Positions 46,348-57,588 of a stretch of DNA of 64,000 nt are shown one piece after another; positions within the stretch are counted from its first letter, which is position 1; every line of letters begins with the position of its first letter. Position numbers and translations under genes: made by a program. The stretch covers positions 30,595,811-30,659,810 of the forward strand of contig CM040085.1 of NCBI GenBank assembly GCA_022496805.1, in the 5' to 3' direction. Under the pieces are notes generated by a model. It was not told the DNA's origin. It was given only the letters and a program-made list of their open reading frames with translations, and searched no databases. This DNA is from Pohlia nutans (taxonomy: Eukaryota > Streptophyta > Bryopsida > Bryales > Mniaceae).

Positions 46348-46915
46348 CCCCTAACCGCCCAACCATGCATATTTCGCATGATGTACGGATTTGAAGTCCG
46401 TTTTCTCATCCATCATGCATTTTTTGCAGTGTGGATTTTTTATTGAAACTTTTATGCGAAGTTAGCTCCGTGCATGTGTGATCCGATTACAAAGGGGATG
46501 ATTTGTGAAATTTTTATGCCTCATTTCATGTTGTAGTGTTCCACCCAAAATTTTGAGGATTTTAGTCTAAAAGTGCTCTTGAGAAAGTCAACTACTAAAA
46601 TTAAGCAATCAAAAAATCTCCAAAAATCAATACGCTTAGAGTATTACATTTCAACCCATCACAACAAATTTCATTATTAGATTGTCAATAGCTTATTCGT
46701 AATCACATTACAAAAGAGTGTTAAATTTTAAGTTTGAAATTTAATACACAAATATTGGTGATAGCAATCGCAAATCTAACCATATGAATAGAATCTAAAA
46801 TGCATAATGTACAACTTTTATTCATTCATCAACTTGAAAATATCCCTATTAGTTGCACTTTATAATGCATCTTTGAAAAACTGCCAAATTTGAAAAAGGT
46901 GAGAACGTTTAGGGG
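46348..46915 (-). mobile_element. Family B TTAA element, copy B2 (568 bp)
   Basis: CCCCTAACCGCCC at the left and AACGTTTAGGGG at the right; TTAA on both sides (46344-46347, 46916-46919). The interior (GATTTGAAGTCCG, CATCATGCATTTTTTGC, ATGAAATGAGG complement and others) is the reverse of B1 and B3. The right TTAA is shared with B3. Confidence 0.8.
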
Positions 46916-46919
46916 TTAA

Positions 46920-47488
46920 CCCCTAAATGTCCTCACCCCTCTCCAAATTCGCCAATTTTGCAAAGATGCATCATAAAATGTAACCAAAAGTTTGCATTTT
47001 GAACTTGACGTATGAATAAAAGTTATACATCATAAATTTTAGATTCTATGCATGCGGTTAAGTTTGCGATTGCTATCGACAATGTTTTGTATAAAATTTG
47101 AAACTTGAAATTCAAAAATATTATGTAATTCAATTATGGATAAGATATTGAAAATTTGTGGATGAAATTAGTAGTGATGAGTTGAAATGTGATACTCTAA
47201 GTGTTGTGATTTTTTGAGATTTTTTGGTTGCTTCATTTTATGAGTTTATTTTCTCAAAAGCACATTCAAACTAAAATCTTTAAAAGTTTTGGTGAATCAC
47301 TCCAACATGAAATGAGGCATACAAGTTTCACAGATCATTCCCTTTTTAATCGAATCACACATGAATGAAGCTGTCTTGCCATAAAATTACGTTGTATTTT
47401 TATTCTTTGCAAAAAGTGCATGACGGATGAGAAAACATGGATGAAATTTGTACATTGTCCAAAAAATGAACGGTTGGTCCTTTAGAGG
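46920..47488 (+). mobile_element. Family B TTAA element, copy B3 (569 bp)
   Basis: It begins CCCCTAAATGTCCTCACC directly after the single TTAA that ends B2 and ends CCTTTAGAGG|TTAA (right terminus with one base change). Same orientation as B1, opposite to B2, so B2 and B3 form a 1.14-kb inverted dimer around one TTAA. Confidence 0.78.
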
Positions 47489-47728
47489 TTAACTACATAG
47501 GCCATTTTACTATATTTATTATGGTTGTTAGTGTTAACCCTAAAGTGAGCATGCGTCTATATAGTGGACGTTGTACAGACTGTGTACCACTTTCTGAACG
47601 ATGAACAATCACGTTTTTCATCCATCCAAATTTCTCTTTGCATTTATACTAGTTGACTACGATTTGTATAGTATGAACCTTCAAAATGAATTATTGTCAT
47701 TTTTTATGAAACAATAGAATTGGTTTAA

Positions 47729-48197
47729 CCCCTATATGACCAAACAACCATTTTATGGTCGCTACCTTTTTTTTCGGGATGCCATGATGAAAAAAAGTTT
47801 TCTAAAAGATAAAAATGTTTTTGAATAGCAAATCAAGTCTACTTTCCAACCCAATTTGAATCATGTCAATCCAAGTTAAACTCCACCGAGGAGAAATTTT
47901 CAAAAATGAAGACCTCAATATCAATATTGGCCTACTGTTATAAAATTTACTGTTTCGGGAAACTAATGATGTTCTCTCCTTTGAAAATAAATTATTTTTA
48001 AAATTTTAGAATAGAATGTATACCAGTAGTTTAAACCAATCATACCAAATTTCAAATTCTAAATTTTTTTGAAATTTTGATTGTATGGATAATTACTGAA
48101 CATCATGCTTCTCATTTTCGCTTTTGGACCAAACTTCATTGAAGATGCAGAAGTAACATATTGTAGGTTTTATCCTTACCCCTTTGTCATTTAGGGG
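47729..48197. mobile_element. TTAA-flanked element, CCCCTATATGACC subfamily (469 bp)
   Basis: TTAA|CCCCTATATGACCAAAC at the left and GTCATTTAGGGG|TTAA at the right; the first 13 bases of the inverted ends differ at one position. The left interior (AACCATTTTATGGTCGC) resembles the left end at 52575. No ORF. Confidence 0.72.
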
Positions 48198-48650
48198 TTA
48201 AATCAAGGTTCATTCTTAGTTCAAAAGTGAGCTCTTAGAAATGATTTTCCAAAATAAGTGGAATCAAGTAATGAAAAATATACCATCTCATAGTGTTTGT
48301 TAAATACGAGAATGGAAGGATTTGAAATAATTTTATTTTAAAGAATTGATTTTTGAATAGGAGATCGTTCATAAAAAGAAATTTTTATGAAGCCAATTCT
48401 CACCACATAATATGGAATCTACAATTGCTATACAACCATGTATGTGAGATTTTTTTTTAAAATCCAACCAATTCTTTGAGTGTTAGATTTCAAATTCATC
48501 TCTAAAACACTCTATAAGAACAAATAATTATCTAATTTCAAAGTTCACAAATAGTGTCACACAGTAATTACTTGTCACACTAATTGCCCACACACTCTAA
48601 TAGCCATAATTAGCATAGTTTGATTTGAATCCGTTGCATCCGCATTCTTT
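48198..48650. other. AT-rich spacer, no feature seen
   Basis: No gene, terminal repeat or tandem array could be recognised between the TTAA element and the LTR-like region. Confidence 0.4.
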
Positions 48651-49260
48651 TGGGAGTATGGGACATTGGGTACCAGTTGGGCACCAAGCTCACGTGTATA
48701 GGGTGGACCCACTATATGTTGGGGAAGGTTAAATCAGCCATAGCAAAGCACGCCGTGGCGCATGCATGGCTGCAGTTGCTTGTGCGGCCTGGCACGTGGT
48801 GGCGCACGACTTTTACTTCTACCGTCGGCCAGTAACTCCCACGTGATATAAACCCAATGTTACAAACCCGCACCCATGACACTGTCACGCACTTGACAGT
48901 GTTACGTGCTTGACAGTGTTATGCTCTTGACACTGTCACGCGCTTGACATTGGCACACCCTTGATAGTGTCATACGACAAGAATAAGGCTGAGTGGAGTT
49001 ATCCCACGAGGTTTGTGCTAGTTGTAGTCAAAGTGTGGGTATACAACATTGTGGGTTTGAAAAGAGAAGCACACCTCTCTCGATCTTTCGGCTGAGATTA
49101 AGTGTAGTATTTGTTCTTATAATCTTGTTAGTTTAGTATATTTTTTGGAGTTCGTCAAATTCCATGATATTAATCCAATTTTTCAGCGGGTGCGGATCAC
49201 CCTCCCCTGTAGGTTTTGAATGCCCACGTCAGGTTGCTGGCACAACTGCTCCCAATTGCT
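48651..49260 (+). repeat. LTR-like promoter region with a six-unit 17-bp minisatellite
   Basis: The stretch is GC-richer than its flanks and has the order expected of an LTR: a TATA-like GATATAAACC at about 48844, a leader, and a downstream TC-rich segment. Positions about 48876-48975 hold six diverged 17-bp units of the type GACAGTGTTACGTGCTT. No primer-binding site, coding frame or second copy is seen, so it may be a solo LTR, a TRIM, or an unrelated gene promoter relic. Confidence 0.3.
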
Positions 49261-49626
49261 CCATATTCTATTCCATATTCTAACATCATTGAGTTGTGAG
49301 CTCAAACATTGGATAGCCAGCAATCAAGTGAACTCCTCATGATTTCGAATTCGAATTTTATGCCGACTTACTTGATCTGTACAGTACTGTACTGGCTGTT
49401 ACGTATTGATGTTCATTAGAATTTGTCCTGAGTTCTCGACAGGCGTGTCATAGTATTCACATATTTTATACAGATAGTTTTATGTATATTATCAGTTTAT
49501 CACAGTGCTTGTCACACACGCCTGCCACTGTCCTGTGTACTTTGGCGTTGGGTCTTGAATGAAGTGACGATCCTTCATTTACATCACTCTCAAAAACAAT
49601 CAAATGCTTTTCGGTTTGTGACCAAG

Positions 49627-49829
49627 CATAACATTCAGTAGCATGCGCTGTCTCTGCCTTGGATCTATAGTAAATGGTGTGGAATATTCGACACTCAATT
49701 GTAGTACTCCAATTGTAGTACTCCAATTGGAGTACTTCATTAGTAGCTAAGTGAACAGGTGGAGGCTCAAGGTAATGAGCAAAGTGCATCAAGGAAAGGC
49801 AGTGGGCATGAAGGCTCCTGAATGTTATG
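49627..49829 (-). mobile_element. Family A MITE, copy A5 (reverse orientation, longer)
   Basis: CATAACATTCAGTAGC at the left and GAATGTTATG at the right, flanked by AAG on both sides (49624-49626, 49830-49832), a possible 3-bp target duplication. An internal GTACTCCAATTGTA unit is repeated, which lengthens this copy to 203 bp. Confidence 0.78.
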
Positions 49830-49907
49830 AAGTACTCAACAAATGAATGCATCCCTGGGAGCATTTCTATTATTGGCAAAACATCCTACGGGGAACCAGT
49901 GTGGCAT

Positions 49908-50151
49908 ATAACATTCTTTAGCAGCCCCACTATTCACCCCTGGGAATTAGCATCCCATGCCATAATAGTTGTAGGAATCGTAATCTTCTGTAGAATTAAA
50001 GCCATATGTAGCTAAAGATGGCTTTGCAGCTCAACAAATTTCTCTTTTTTAAATAGTTTATGCATGTTTCACATCATCAATCTTCTATTCAGATGTTGAT
50101 TTTTTGGACAAACAAATGGGTCTACTGGAGTACTAGCTAAAGAATGTTATG
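49908..50151. mobile_element. Family A-related MITE with ATAACATTCTTTAGC ends
   Basis: Inverted ends ATAACATTCTTTAGC / GCTAAAGAATGTTAT enclose about 244 bp whose interior differs from family A. The shared first nine bases (ATAACATTC) suggest mobilisation by the same transposase. A solitary similar end (GCTGAAGAATGTTATG) lies at about 59022-59038. Confidence 0.6.
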
Positions 50152-51689
50152 GGGGCATTACCTCCACTATGAAGGAATATAACTTAGGTGGTCCTTTTCT
50201 TGATGGTTTTGCCAATAAAAGAAATGTTGATGCTTGGTGGTTAGTTTTAGAACACGTGGGAGTTTAACATTCATTTAAGGCAAGAACATGTATTATCTTT
50301 ACTAGAAGCATTTTCTAGGGGAAGGATGTTGAAAATGTCATTTTTGTATAGGATTTTTTTTAATAATAATAAATTTTTTGGTCTATAATCTCTTTTTTTT
50401 TCTTTTCTTTTTCAATTTTCAAAACTAGAATTATAGTAATGTCAACTTTTGTTATCGAAGTAGAAACTTTTTTCCATGTTCAATTGTACCTTGAACCATT
50501 ATTTAATATACTTATTCTAATAGGTGAAAGCATCTTGTAAAATGACAATTTCTTATTTATTTTCTCAAATACGGATTTAGATCCATTGACATGTTACCTT
50601 ATTCTTGTGATGAAGGGAGTACCATTAGAAGGATTTTTTTTATAAATAATTGGTCTTTATAATCTCACCTATCATTAGTTTCTAAGAAGATGTTCCTTAT
50701 GTGTTATCAAATCAAACATGAACAAAGTTTGGAGCATCAAGATGTAATTTGTTGTGCATTATGATGTGTTTTAATGTAAAATCAACCTTCTAAAGCAATT
50801 GTCCAAACATCAACATAGAAAACTATATTATTGGAAGGGGCCTATGAGACTAAACTTTTCTTGTAATGAATGAGATAAAATACAATATAAGAATAAAAAA
50901 TTAGTTGCAAGGAGACTAAGTCCAATTTGTGTACATGAGATTCTCTATTAGAAGGGGATCAAGTACGTCTCATAGAATGAAAATGCTCCTAATCCATGTT
51001 CCAGTAACCAAGTTGATGCTCATTATAAAAACCAACAATATATACTTGAGTGCCAAGATGAACAAATTATGTTTCAAAAATTGTATGATTAATTAGTTTA
51101 TTTATTTATTTATCAACTCTATAGTTATATTGGAATAAACTTAAAATATTTGCTTTCAATCCCGCGTGAACATCGATTCCTATCATGTACCCTGCAGTCA
51201 AGGTTGATAGGTTTAGATAATTATTATTTTTGGAAAATTGGTTTTCAACACATGTCAAAATTTGTGGATATTTCTAAGATCATCTTTTATAAAATAGAAA
51301 AACAAAATCCTAAAAATTTGAACTTCTCTTTTTATGTTTTGCCGATCCTAATGACCAACTACGGTAATAGGAGCAAGAATGGCAAATTGAAGGTTGGTAA
51401 ACCATCTTGAATAAAAATTATTGACTTTCATGCAATCAATTCATCATTTTTGGTACTCACTGTTTTTCCAAAATAGATTACACTATATTTTAGTATACAT
51501 TGTGTTTTAATTATTATTGAACTAGTTGTCATTTGTTTATTTTGGCCCAAAGACCATCATGAATAAAGAGTGTGTTGGGGGATAATGTGAGTAGTCACAC
51601 CTTATAAATGTGGATAGGAGGGTCTACCCGTGGTGCCTCCGAAATATAGTCTATACACAACTTACATGATTGTAAAACAGTTGTTGTTT
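50152..51689. other. AT-rich spacer, no gene seen
   Basis: Short chance frames only. No terminal repeats or coding similarity were recognised. Confidence 0.4.
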
Positions 51690-51805
51690 TGTTTCAATGG
51701 CCCTTTGTCCGGTGGGCACTTGGTCATTGACATTACGAACGGACACTTTATTCATGCCGGCTTTGTATGAGGACCAAAATTTCTATCTATCTATCTAAAA
51801 GAATT
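51690..51805 (+). repeat. Family D retroposon-like 3' end, copy D1, with TCTA tail
   Basis: About 100 bp (GTCCGGTGGGCACTTGGTC, GACATTACGAACGGACAC, ATGAGGACCAAAATTTC) ending in a short TATC/TCTA microsatellite. It recurs at 61340-61450 and, reversed and diverged, at 56533-56605. A simple-sequence tail suggests the 3' end of a LINE/SINE-type retroposon. Confidence 0.55.
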
Positions 51806-52328
51806 GTTCCTTTGCATGTGTCTTTGAGATTTTTCATAATTCAAAGAGAGGCCAGTTATGGGTACAAGAATAAAATTACTTACCTACTAACATTTCAATA
51901 TATATCATACCCAGCCATCATAATCAACAAAAAATACTTATAAAAAGAGAAGCTAAAATCTTTATAATTTGGAAAAAATAAAAATAAAAATAAAAATAAA
52001 AATAAAATCTATAATGAAAAAAATAGTCACAAAATCTTAGAGTTTAGAGTTATCCGAAAACAAATGAGGAGTTTAAGAGGAGTTCAAGAGGTGTTTGCTC
52101 TTTATAATTACAATTTCTGACAACCAGTGTTCATGAATAGTACTCATGGTCGAATCTCTTGGCTTGGGGGAACTCGTGGGAACTTCGGGGAACTTGTGGG
52201 GACTCTCCTCTAATATTGGGGAGGTCACATGCTCCACAACCCATGGCAGCACAGAGCCTTGCTTTAGATTATCCTCCAACTCACCATAGACTAGTTTTGC
52301 ATTCATTTTGAACTCAAAACGAATTTAA

Positions 52329-52570
52329 CCCCTAAGCGTCTAAAATGCCCAATATGGCCATCTGCATCATTGAACTTTGCAACGGTGGCATTTTCTCATT
52401 TTACCTCGGTTTTCTGATTGCAATACATCATTTTAAAGCATTTGCTCTATATTGCAATATCAACAGTGTCAATGGTGTCAAACTGAAGTAATTTTCACAC
52501 AAATAGATGATTTGTTGCAAGGGGCCCAATTTTCTGACACTACAGAAAATACACAGTGGACGTTTACGAG
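52329..52570. mobile_element. Short TTAA element (242 bp)
   Basis: TTAA|CCCCTAAGCGTC at the left and GGACGTTTACGAG|TTAA at the right (inverted ends with a few changes). Its right TTAA (52571-52574) is also the left TTAA of the next element. Confidence 0.6.
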
Positions 52571-52574
52571 TTAA

Positions 52575-53363
52575 CCCTTTAGTGCCCAACTAACCACATT
52601 ATGGTCACTGCAACGTCCAAAATGCAAATAGCATAGAATCTGTGAAGAATTGGAACTTCAGTTTTGAAGTTCAGATTTGCCCAGTTACATTACACACCTT
52701 TCAGAGAAAGAAATTTTCAATTTGGAATTGTACAACTATCAATATACCTATCAACAAAACGCGAAAATACTGCAAATACTTGAAAATACAGTAAATACTT
52801 ACAAATACAACACATGTATTATGCAGTATTTCTTATGTTTCTTGTTTTATTTTTTTGGATTGTGTCTCTTCTTCATCTTCCATTAGTGTGTGTAATCCGA
52901 TCTTGACTAATGTACCCACTCCTGTCAATTTTCAACGTATAAAATTTTGTCCTAAACCGTATATGGATAAGTCACTTTCACTTATAAAATTCACAATAAT
53001 TATGTGTGAGCCTATTCTTGATATGAAAGATTGCAACGGAGAGGTGTCGACATAAGGCATTGCTGAACTTCTTTACTTTCATTTTTGAAAATTTAACCCA
53101 AATTCTATTTAACTTTGAAGTCACACACCCCACAAAATCTCATTTTTGAACGTGCAGTATACAGTTCAAATACATACTATAATCTTCCAATCCCACCATT
53201 GGATGATTCTCAAATTTTAATAAAATGTGTGCTCTCCAGTTGAGAATAGAATTGTACGGCTACTTTCTAATTTAATCCATTCTATTCACAGTAATATCAA
53301 TCACAGTGGAAAAATCCATTGAAATCTAGTGCTCCCAGCTACAGTACCCTGGGCACTAAAGGG
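52575..53363. mobile_element. TTAA element with 14-bp perfect ends (789 bp)
   Basis: The ends CCCTTTAGTGCCCA and TGGGCACTAAAGGG are perfectly inverted, with TTAA outside each (52571-52574 and 53364-53367). It abuts the 242-bp element on its left. No long ORF. Confidence 0.8.
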
Positions 53364-53822
53364 TTAAGGTGAGTTTAAGGTTTCTTTCCACTTCGAGACA
53401 CTCTTTTCGGTTAACTCTAATATCTCAATCATTTAATTTGGGTAAAGAAATGAATTATCCGGCATGAACTGGGGAACCTGACAGGCCGGGTACAGTATCT
53501 GAAATGCCACAGTAATTAATAGTTCACGAAGAAATGTATTGTACACCAGTACACATTGAAGGCTCTATTTGAACTTACTCAAATACTATATATTTTATAC
53601 TCTGGGTTCAGGTATGTACAACAGACTAGTTTTGATGGGCATTTCATTTATGTGAGAAGCTGTTGGTATGTTATGTCTGACAGATAGACATCACTTTGAA
53701 AAGATGTTTTATGAGGTGGCTTTGATATTATCATTGGTTTGACGACTTGTACGTTCAGTTGGTGCCAAATCATTTTGATTTTTGTCGTTGAATTTTTCAT
53801 GAACCCTTGAACTTAGTGCAAA

Positions 53823-53968
53823 CATAACATTCGGTAACTAAACTTCGCCTTCATGCCCACTACATTTCCTTCATGCACTGTGCTCATCACCCCAAGCCTC
53901 CACGTGTCCACTTAGCTACTAATGAAATATTAGTGGGTGTGGAATATGCCTCACACCAAGGCAAGGAT
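53823..53968 (+). mobile_element. Family A MITE, copy A7, truncated on the right
   Basis: It begins CATAACATTCGGTAAC and carries the family A interior (TGCCCACTACATTTCC, CCAAGCCTCCACGTGTCC, GGTGTGGAATATGCC), but the sequence leaves the family before the right terminus. Confidence 0.65.
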
Positions 53969-54268
53969 TAAATTTAGTGGGGACATTGCAAAGGTTAGAG
54001 ATTTGTCCATAACATCATCACAAAAACTATGAAGGTACAGCGAGGCTATGAGTTCACATGCTTGGCATAAACTAAGTCCTAGTGGCCTAGTTGGAAGCAC
54101 TTCCCCAAACAAACTCTTCATTCACGTTGTTCTTGGGGGCAAGAGTTTCTTTGTCTCTTCACGTGCTTGAAATTAATTGTTTATTTTCAACTACAAAGAT
54201 GATAGGAAGATATCATTAACATAAATAGTGTAGAAATGGAAAGTAAACAATGAGAACAAGAGTGTTAA

Positions 54269-54524
54269 CCCTTAAATGTCAAAAAGCCCCACGAGCTTGT
54301 TTTGAGAAGAAAAAAAAGTGGATTTTCTCAATCAAAATTGAAATGGATTCGTGCTTTGAAAAGGTGATGAAAAACCAAGGCTAAATTTAGCAAATACGTA
54401 TGTTTTAGTAACTTGTATATTCCAAGGAAATTGGAAAGAGAATTGGTGGGGAGGGAGGGTAGGGAGTTGGGCAACTTGAGACCTTGATGCATACTAGAGT
54501 TGACAGCGTATGCCAACACTGTTC

Positions 54525-54616
<92 letters not shown>

Positions 54617-54880
54617 ATTTTGGTTTTTAATTTTTTAATTTTTTTTTTCTTATTTTTAATTTAGAATTGCTGAGCTCACCACAAAGCTGGAATTTCATTG
54701 AATTTAAAAAAAATAAAAATTAGAGTGACACCGTTTCCTCCATTCACTGTTTACAAAGGATTTGAGGAATTCTCATTGGTTGTTCACGTTACTCAAGGGG
54801 CAACTATTGGGAGCAACCCTCTAAATTAAAATAAAAAATCCTTTAGGCTGCTCGACCAGGACCCTCTTGACGTTTAAGGG
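54269..54880. mobile_element. TTAA element containing a (TA)n array (612 bp)
   Basis: The inverted ends CCCTTAAATGTCAA / TTGACGTTTAAGGG are flanked by TTAA (54265-54268 and 54881-54884). The 86-bp (TA)n run at 54529-54614 lies inside. Confidence 0.75.
54529..54614. repeat. (TA)43 microsatellite
   Basis: Uninterrupted TA dinucleotides for 86 bp within a TTAA-flanked element. Assembly length may be unreliable here. Confidence 0.95.
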
Positions 54881-54884
54881 TTAA

Positions 54885-55601
54885 TATCAAAATAAGCAAC
54901 ACAATGATCTATGTGACCAAAACCTAACCATATTGACGAGCATGTGGAAAACCATTCCAACCCATTATTATAAATTTTATTTTTGCACAACCCGTTATTG
55001 CTTTTTGTAATGTTCTTGAATTGCCTTGGCTTGGTTCCTTATTAATTTTACAAATTAACCTTGAATTAGAGGTTTACAATGTTACTTGAGGAATGATGCC
55101 TCTATAGAGATACTAAAGAAAAAAGAACCAAGCCAAGACAATTATAGAATGTTATGTCATGGTAAATTTCACAAATCCAAATTCAAAACTAATTTTACGA
55201 GTTTCAAACTATGTATAAAATACGTTTCATACATCACACAAAGTCAAATACGAGGAACCTTTTCTCCTTGCCAACTTGCCTGAATTCTTGCAGGAAGAGA
55301 CAATTATTAAGTTATACGCTTGGAGTGTTGACCAAGTCACACTCATTGCGAATATTCCTATCTTCTAAATAGATTGAAAAAATCATTGGATTGATCTCAC
55401 AATGTGGCCGGACCATGCTCATGACATTGTCCAATATGATGATGTTGGAATTTCCAAGGAGTGGGTGATGAAATTATGTCCTCCAAGTCACATCTCATCT
55501 GTGCACAAACTACAAAAATTCAATCATATATAGAGGCAGATTCTGTATTTTCACAGGTGGATAAGTCAAGAAATCAGAAAGAGCTTTCTTATATGTTTAT
55601 A
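54885..55601. other. AT-rich spacer, no gene seen
   Basis: Short open frames (55086-55283, 55461-55697) have no recognisable products. The second runs into element B4 and is therefore not a gene. Confidence 0.4.
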
Positions 55602-55605
55602 TTAA

Positions 55606-56148
55606 CCCATTTTTTGGACGATGTGCATCCATGTTTTCTCATCCGTCAGGCACTTTTGGGAGTGTGGATCAATACTATAGGTTTTATGGGAAGTTAGCTT
55701 CCTGCATGTGCGATCTGATTAGAAACGGGATGATTTGTGAATTTTTTATGCCTCATTTCATGTTGTAGTGATTCACCCAAAATTTCAAAGATTTTAGTGT
55801 AAAAGTGCTATTGGAAAAGTCAACTCATAAAATTAAGCAACTAAAAAATCTCCAAAAATCACTACACTTAGAATATTACATTTCAACCAATCACAACAAA
55901 TTTCATGCACAAATTGTCAATACCTTATTCGTAATTGAATTACAAAAGAATTTTGAATTTTGAGTTTCAAATTTTATACAAAAATATTGGTGATAGCAAT
56001 CATAGATCTAACCGTATGGATAGAATCTAAAATTCATAATGTACTACTCTTATTCATACACCAAGTTCAAAATATCCCTCTTAATTGCATTGAGTAATGC
56101 ATCTCTGCGAAACTGCCGAATTTGGAGAGGGCTCTAGGCATTTAGGGG
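55606..56148 (-). mobile_element. Family B TTAA element, copy B4 (543 bp, deleted left end)
   Basis: The right end GGCATTTAGGGG|TTAA is intact. The left end reads TTAA|CCCATTTTTTGGACGATG, i.e. about 25 bp just inside the terminus are missing relative to B1. The interior matches the reverse of B1 throughout. The right TTAA (56149-56152) is shared with the next element. Confidence 0.78.
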
Positions 56149-56532
56149 TTAACCCCTAAAAGACCAAGAAGCCCAAATTGGGCCTCAATGTTTTCTATAG
56201 CAGTTTTGAGAAGGTTCTGTGCGGACTTCTTTTTGTTCAAATTTATTTGTTGTGTGACTAACACATGCAATGTTCTTCACTGATTCCGGTGATATAAAAT
56301 CAGTTGAATTTATCATTTAAAATCCACAAATCCTTAGTCCTGTACGAGTTAAAATGGAGTACTTTTTAACAAGTTTTTTGAATTGATATCATTTTTCCAT
56401 CCCTTCAAATTAGGACATTAAAAATTGAAATTTAGACCTACTTTTGTAGGTTTAAAAATTTATTGCTTTTTGAATGACAAGATCTGATACATACAAAAGA
56501 ACTCCGGTATTTTTTTAGGGTTGGCGTGAATG

Positions 56533-56605
56533 AAGTGCTTGTTTGTAATGACAATGAGCCAGTGCCCACTGGACAAAGGGCCATTGGTGCAAGACTACTC
56601 TTCAA
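56533..56605 (-). repeat. Family D retroposon fragment, copy D3
   Basis: The reverse complement matches the GGTGGGCACTGGGTCATTGACATTAC core region of D1/D2 with several changes (GCCCACTGGACAAAGGGCC on this strand). Confidence 0.55.
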
Positions 56606-56611
56606 AGTAAG

Positions 56612-56613
<2 letters not shown>

Positions 56614-56665
<52 letters not shown>
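56614..56665. repeat. (TA)n microsatellite, about 52 bp
   Basis: Uninterrupted TA run inside the tentative TTAA element that follows B4. Confidence 0.95.
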
Positions 56666-56668
<3 letters not shown>

Positions 56669-56806
56669 ATGTGGAAGACTTTCATTTCAAATGCTTAAAA
56701 AGAAAATTCATCATAAATTCATAATTGTATAATGGTGTAATGAAATACAACAATAATCACATGTTTGCATGCAAAAATACATGGCTAGAGAGGGGCAAAG
56801 GGTTAA

Positions 56807-57557
56807 CTCAGAAAAATTTCATCACTTAGTTTGACATCTTGCCATATTCTGGATGCACACACAAATTTCGTCATACGTTATTGTATTCAAGACGCATACA
56901 CAAGTTTTAACAAATGTTTGAAATTCTTTAGGGTTGAAGAATAACACAAATGCATTAGTCCTATTTGATCAAGAGTGTTTACATTTAAAGATTTTTGGTT
57001 GATCCAAGAGCTCAAAATGAAGAAAAAGATTCTTAGTTATAACCTTACCCTAAAATAGCCAATGAGATAGTTACAATTAGCTTCAAACATTGAACTTAAA
57101 ATTATGTTTAACCTTTAGTAATGATGTAGGGTAAGGTGGTGATGCTTCTACAATAAACACGCAATTTGCTATTTATGCACTTCGCCAAGTGCGCTCATTT
57201 CATAAGCATATTTGACTTTAAAAAGAATTGGTTAAAAAGTTCTCTAAAAAACATCAATGTTGTCTTTCTACAATCACTTACATTGTAAACAAACAATCAT
57301 TTTAATTATTTTTTATTCTTATCTTTATCTTTTCTTTTATCTTTTTTTTATATTTTCTTTTTTATCTTGATTTCTTTCTTGTCTTCTTTCTTGTCTTCCT
57401 CTTGTCTTTCTTCTTGTCTTCGTTTTGTCTTCCGTATTGTGTTTTTTTTTCTTCGGCTGAACCCTAAACAATAGGAGCAAAGTAAAGAAAAATTAAATTA
57501 AAAAAAAAAAACTTTGTTTGGCCAGGGCGTGCTACTAAACCCTACACTACGGTCGCC

Positions 57558-57588
<31 letters not shown>

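Larger units (their letters stand above)
56153..56802. mobile_element. Probable TTAA element abutting B4 (650 bp, weak ends)
   Basis: It starts CCCCTAAAAGACCAAG right after the shared TTAA and ends GGGGCAAAGGG|TTAA (56803-56806). Only the outermost few bases are inverted, so the right boundary is tentative. The interior carries a (TA)n run (56614-56665) and a reversed family D fragment. Confidence 0.5.

Noticed and set aside
54405..54617. 70-aa frame of repeated Tyr-Ile
   Set aside because: Translation of the (TA)n microsatellite.
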